NCBI GenBank assembly: GCA_026393655.1
Contig: JAPKZT010000328.1
Coordinates: 1-6,654 of the forward strand
Length of the DNA stretch: 6,654 bases
DNA from: Actinomycetota bacterium
GTDB lineage: Bacteria; Actinomycetota; Acidimicrobiia; Acidimicrobiales; Ilumatobacteraceae
Reading direction: 5' to 3'
A model generated the notes under the pieces. It searched no databases, had not been told where the DNA came from, and was given only the letters and a program-made list of their open reading frames with translations. Position 1 is the stretch's first letter. Each line of letters opens with the position of its first letter. The translations under genes and the position numbers were made by a program. This document shows positions 5,969 to 6,654 of the stretch, piece after piece.

Positions 5969-5988
5969 CTCAACTAGTCTCAGTTGAG
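5969..5988. repeat. Perfect inverted repeat abutting the ferredoxin start codon
   Basis: CTCAACT (5969-5975) and AGTTGAG (5982-5988) form a perfect seven-base inverted repeat with a six-base loop. The last G is the first base of the ferredoxin GTG. As RNA it would be a hairpin reaching the start codon and could dampen translation or process the leuA-ferredoxin mRNA; as DNA it could be an operator. It has no T-run, so it is not an intrinsic terminator. Confidence 0.5.
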
Positions 5989-6179
5989 TGAAAGTCAGCG
6001 TTAATTTTGACAACTGTGCGTCTACCGGCGCGTGCACGCAAATGTGCCCTGATGTTTTCGAACTACGCAACGACGGCTTTTTGTATATCTTGAACGAAAA
6101 CCCGCCGGCCGAATTGCACGAATCAGTTATTTCTGCTGAAGAAATTTGCCCAACCGGGGCAATCACGATCGAACAATAA
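5988..6179 (+). CDS. Small single-cluster ferredoxin, probably [3Fe-4S]
   Basis: A 63-residue electron carrier. Cysteines lie at C10, C16, C20 (CASTGACTQMCP) and C54 (CPTGAI), i.e. CX5CX3CP...CP. The second Cys of the usual CxxCxxC is replaced by Thr13, which in this family usually means a [3Fe-4S] cluster or a [4Fe-4S] cluster with a non-Cys fourth ligand. The middle segment (DVFELRNDGFLYILNENPP) matches the actinobacterial P450-type ferredoxins as I remember them. An in-frame TGA lies directly before the GTG, so this start is fixed. It follows leuA by 34 bases and pyrF begins seven bases after its stop, suggesting cotranscription. No cytochrome P450 or reductase is in the window, so its partner is unknown. 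No Shine-Dalgarno is visible; the start lies at the foot of a hairpin. Confidence 0.93.
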   Translation: MKVSVNFDNCASTGACTQMCPDVFELRNDGFLYILNENPPAELHESVISAEEICPTGAITIEQ

Positions 6180-6186
6180 TTCGCAC

Positions 6187-6654
6187 GTGGGTTTTTATTC
6201 GCGACTAAACACTGCATGGGTTGCCAATGATTCAATGTTGTGCGTTGGTCTTGACCCAGATCTTGCAAGGTTCCCAGAGACTTTGCGAGGCGGAGTTCAA
6301 GAAATTGAGACTTTTTGTAAACGGATAATTGATGCGACTGGCGATTTAGTTTGTGCATTCAAACCACAGATCGCATACTTTGCCGCACATGGAGCGGAGA
6401 AGCAACTTGAAAACATTTGTGCGTACATTCGATTGCATTATCCCGATGTCGTCGTAATTCTTGATGCCAAGCGCGGCGACATAGGTGATACTGCAAAACT
6501 TTATGCACGTGAAGCCTTTGTCAGGTACGGCGCTGATGCCGTAACAGTAAACCCGTATTTAGGCACCGACAGTCTTGAGCCATTTTTGGCAACCCCCGAC
6601 AAAGGCACGATTATTTTATGCCGCACATCAAATGCTGGCTCAAGCGAGTTTCAA
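6187..6654 (+). CDS. pyrF: Orotidine 5'-phosphate decarboxylase, N-terminal part
   Basis: The first 156 residues of a cytosolic enzyme that decarboxylates OMP to UMP, the last step of de novo pyrimidine synthesis; the gene runs off the right edge. This is the longer subfamily 2 type, normally about 270 residues. Motifs: LCVGLDPD (18-25), LVCAFKPQIAYF (54-65), the catalytic LDAKRGDIGDT (92-102) containing D93, K95 and D98, VTVNPYLG (119-126) and ILCRTSN (143-149). GTG at 6187 is chosen because the family begins with a short SRLNTAWVANDS-like stretch and because it follows the ferredoxin stop by seven bases; no Shine-Dalgarno is seen. From memory, phrases such as DLVCAFKPQIAYFAAH are closer to proteobacterial subfamily 2 enzymes than to the M. 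tuberculosis one, but this was not tested. Confidence 0.95.
   Translation, partial: MGFYSRLNTAWVANDSMLCVGLDPDLARFPETLRGGVQEIETFCKRIIDATGDLVCAFKPQIAYFAAHGAEKQLENICAYIRLHYPDVVVILDAKRGDIGDTAKLYAREAFVRYGADAVTVNPYLGTDSLEPFLATPDKGTIILCRTSNAGSSEFQ

Noticed and set aside
5942..6358. 138-residue minus-strand ORF
   Set aside because: It lies opposite the ferredoxin and the start of pyrF, both secure, and shows no recognisable motif.
1..6654. CRISPR array, tRNA/rRNA genes, insertion sequences, phage or defence genes
   Set aside because: None was seen; no spaced repeats, cloverleaf-like segments, transposase motifs or terminal repeats were found by eye.

Overview
The window looks like chromosomal DNA from a medium-GC bacterium, most likely an actinomycetote (possibly an acidimicrobial-type aquatic lineage). 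The basis is the LeuA sequence, which recalls long-form actinobacterial isopropylmalate synthases from end to end, a small CX5CX3CP ferredoxin of actinobacterial style, frequent GTG starts and almost no Shine-Dalgarno sequences. This is inference from remembered family sequences; no search was run.

Layout. (1) Positions 1-904: the 3' end of leuC overlapping leuD by ATGA, the two subunits of isopropylmalate isomerase. (2) 901-2235, minus strand: a DEAD-box RNA helicase whose stop codon interlocks with the leuD stop in a shared TTAA. (3) 2236-2372: a short divergent intergenic region with a perfect dyad and a good promoter candidate. (4) 2373-4036: an unrecognised 64-residue ORF that overlaps, by GTGA, a homospermidine synthase gene. 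(5) 4037-4261: a 225-base noncoding region. It holds a period-4 repeat/hairpin, a ten-residue leader peptide with three consecutive Leu codons, a bulged hairpin starting right after the leader stop, a strong intrinsic terminator, and a downstream octamer complementary to the whole hairpin loop. Together these read as a leucine attenuator of leuA. (6) 4262-6654: leuA, a 63-residue ferredoxin and the start of pyrF, closely spaced on the plus strand.

How it works together. LeuA makes 2-isopropylmalate, the committed step to leucine, and LeuCD isomerises it; the two loci are about 3.4 kb apart and separated by unrelated genes. leuA seems doubly controlled by leucine: at the RNA level through the leader, and at the protein level through its C-terminal regulatory domain. 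Homospermidine synthase gives the organism a polyamine route. The ferredoxin and pyrF may be cotranscribed with leuA but have no obvious functional link to it.

The most interesting parts are the leuA leader with its possible pseudoknot, the small ORF coupled to homospermidine synthase, and the operator-like dyad in front of it.
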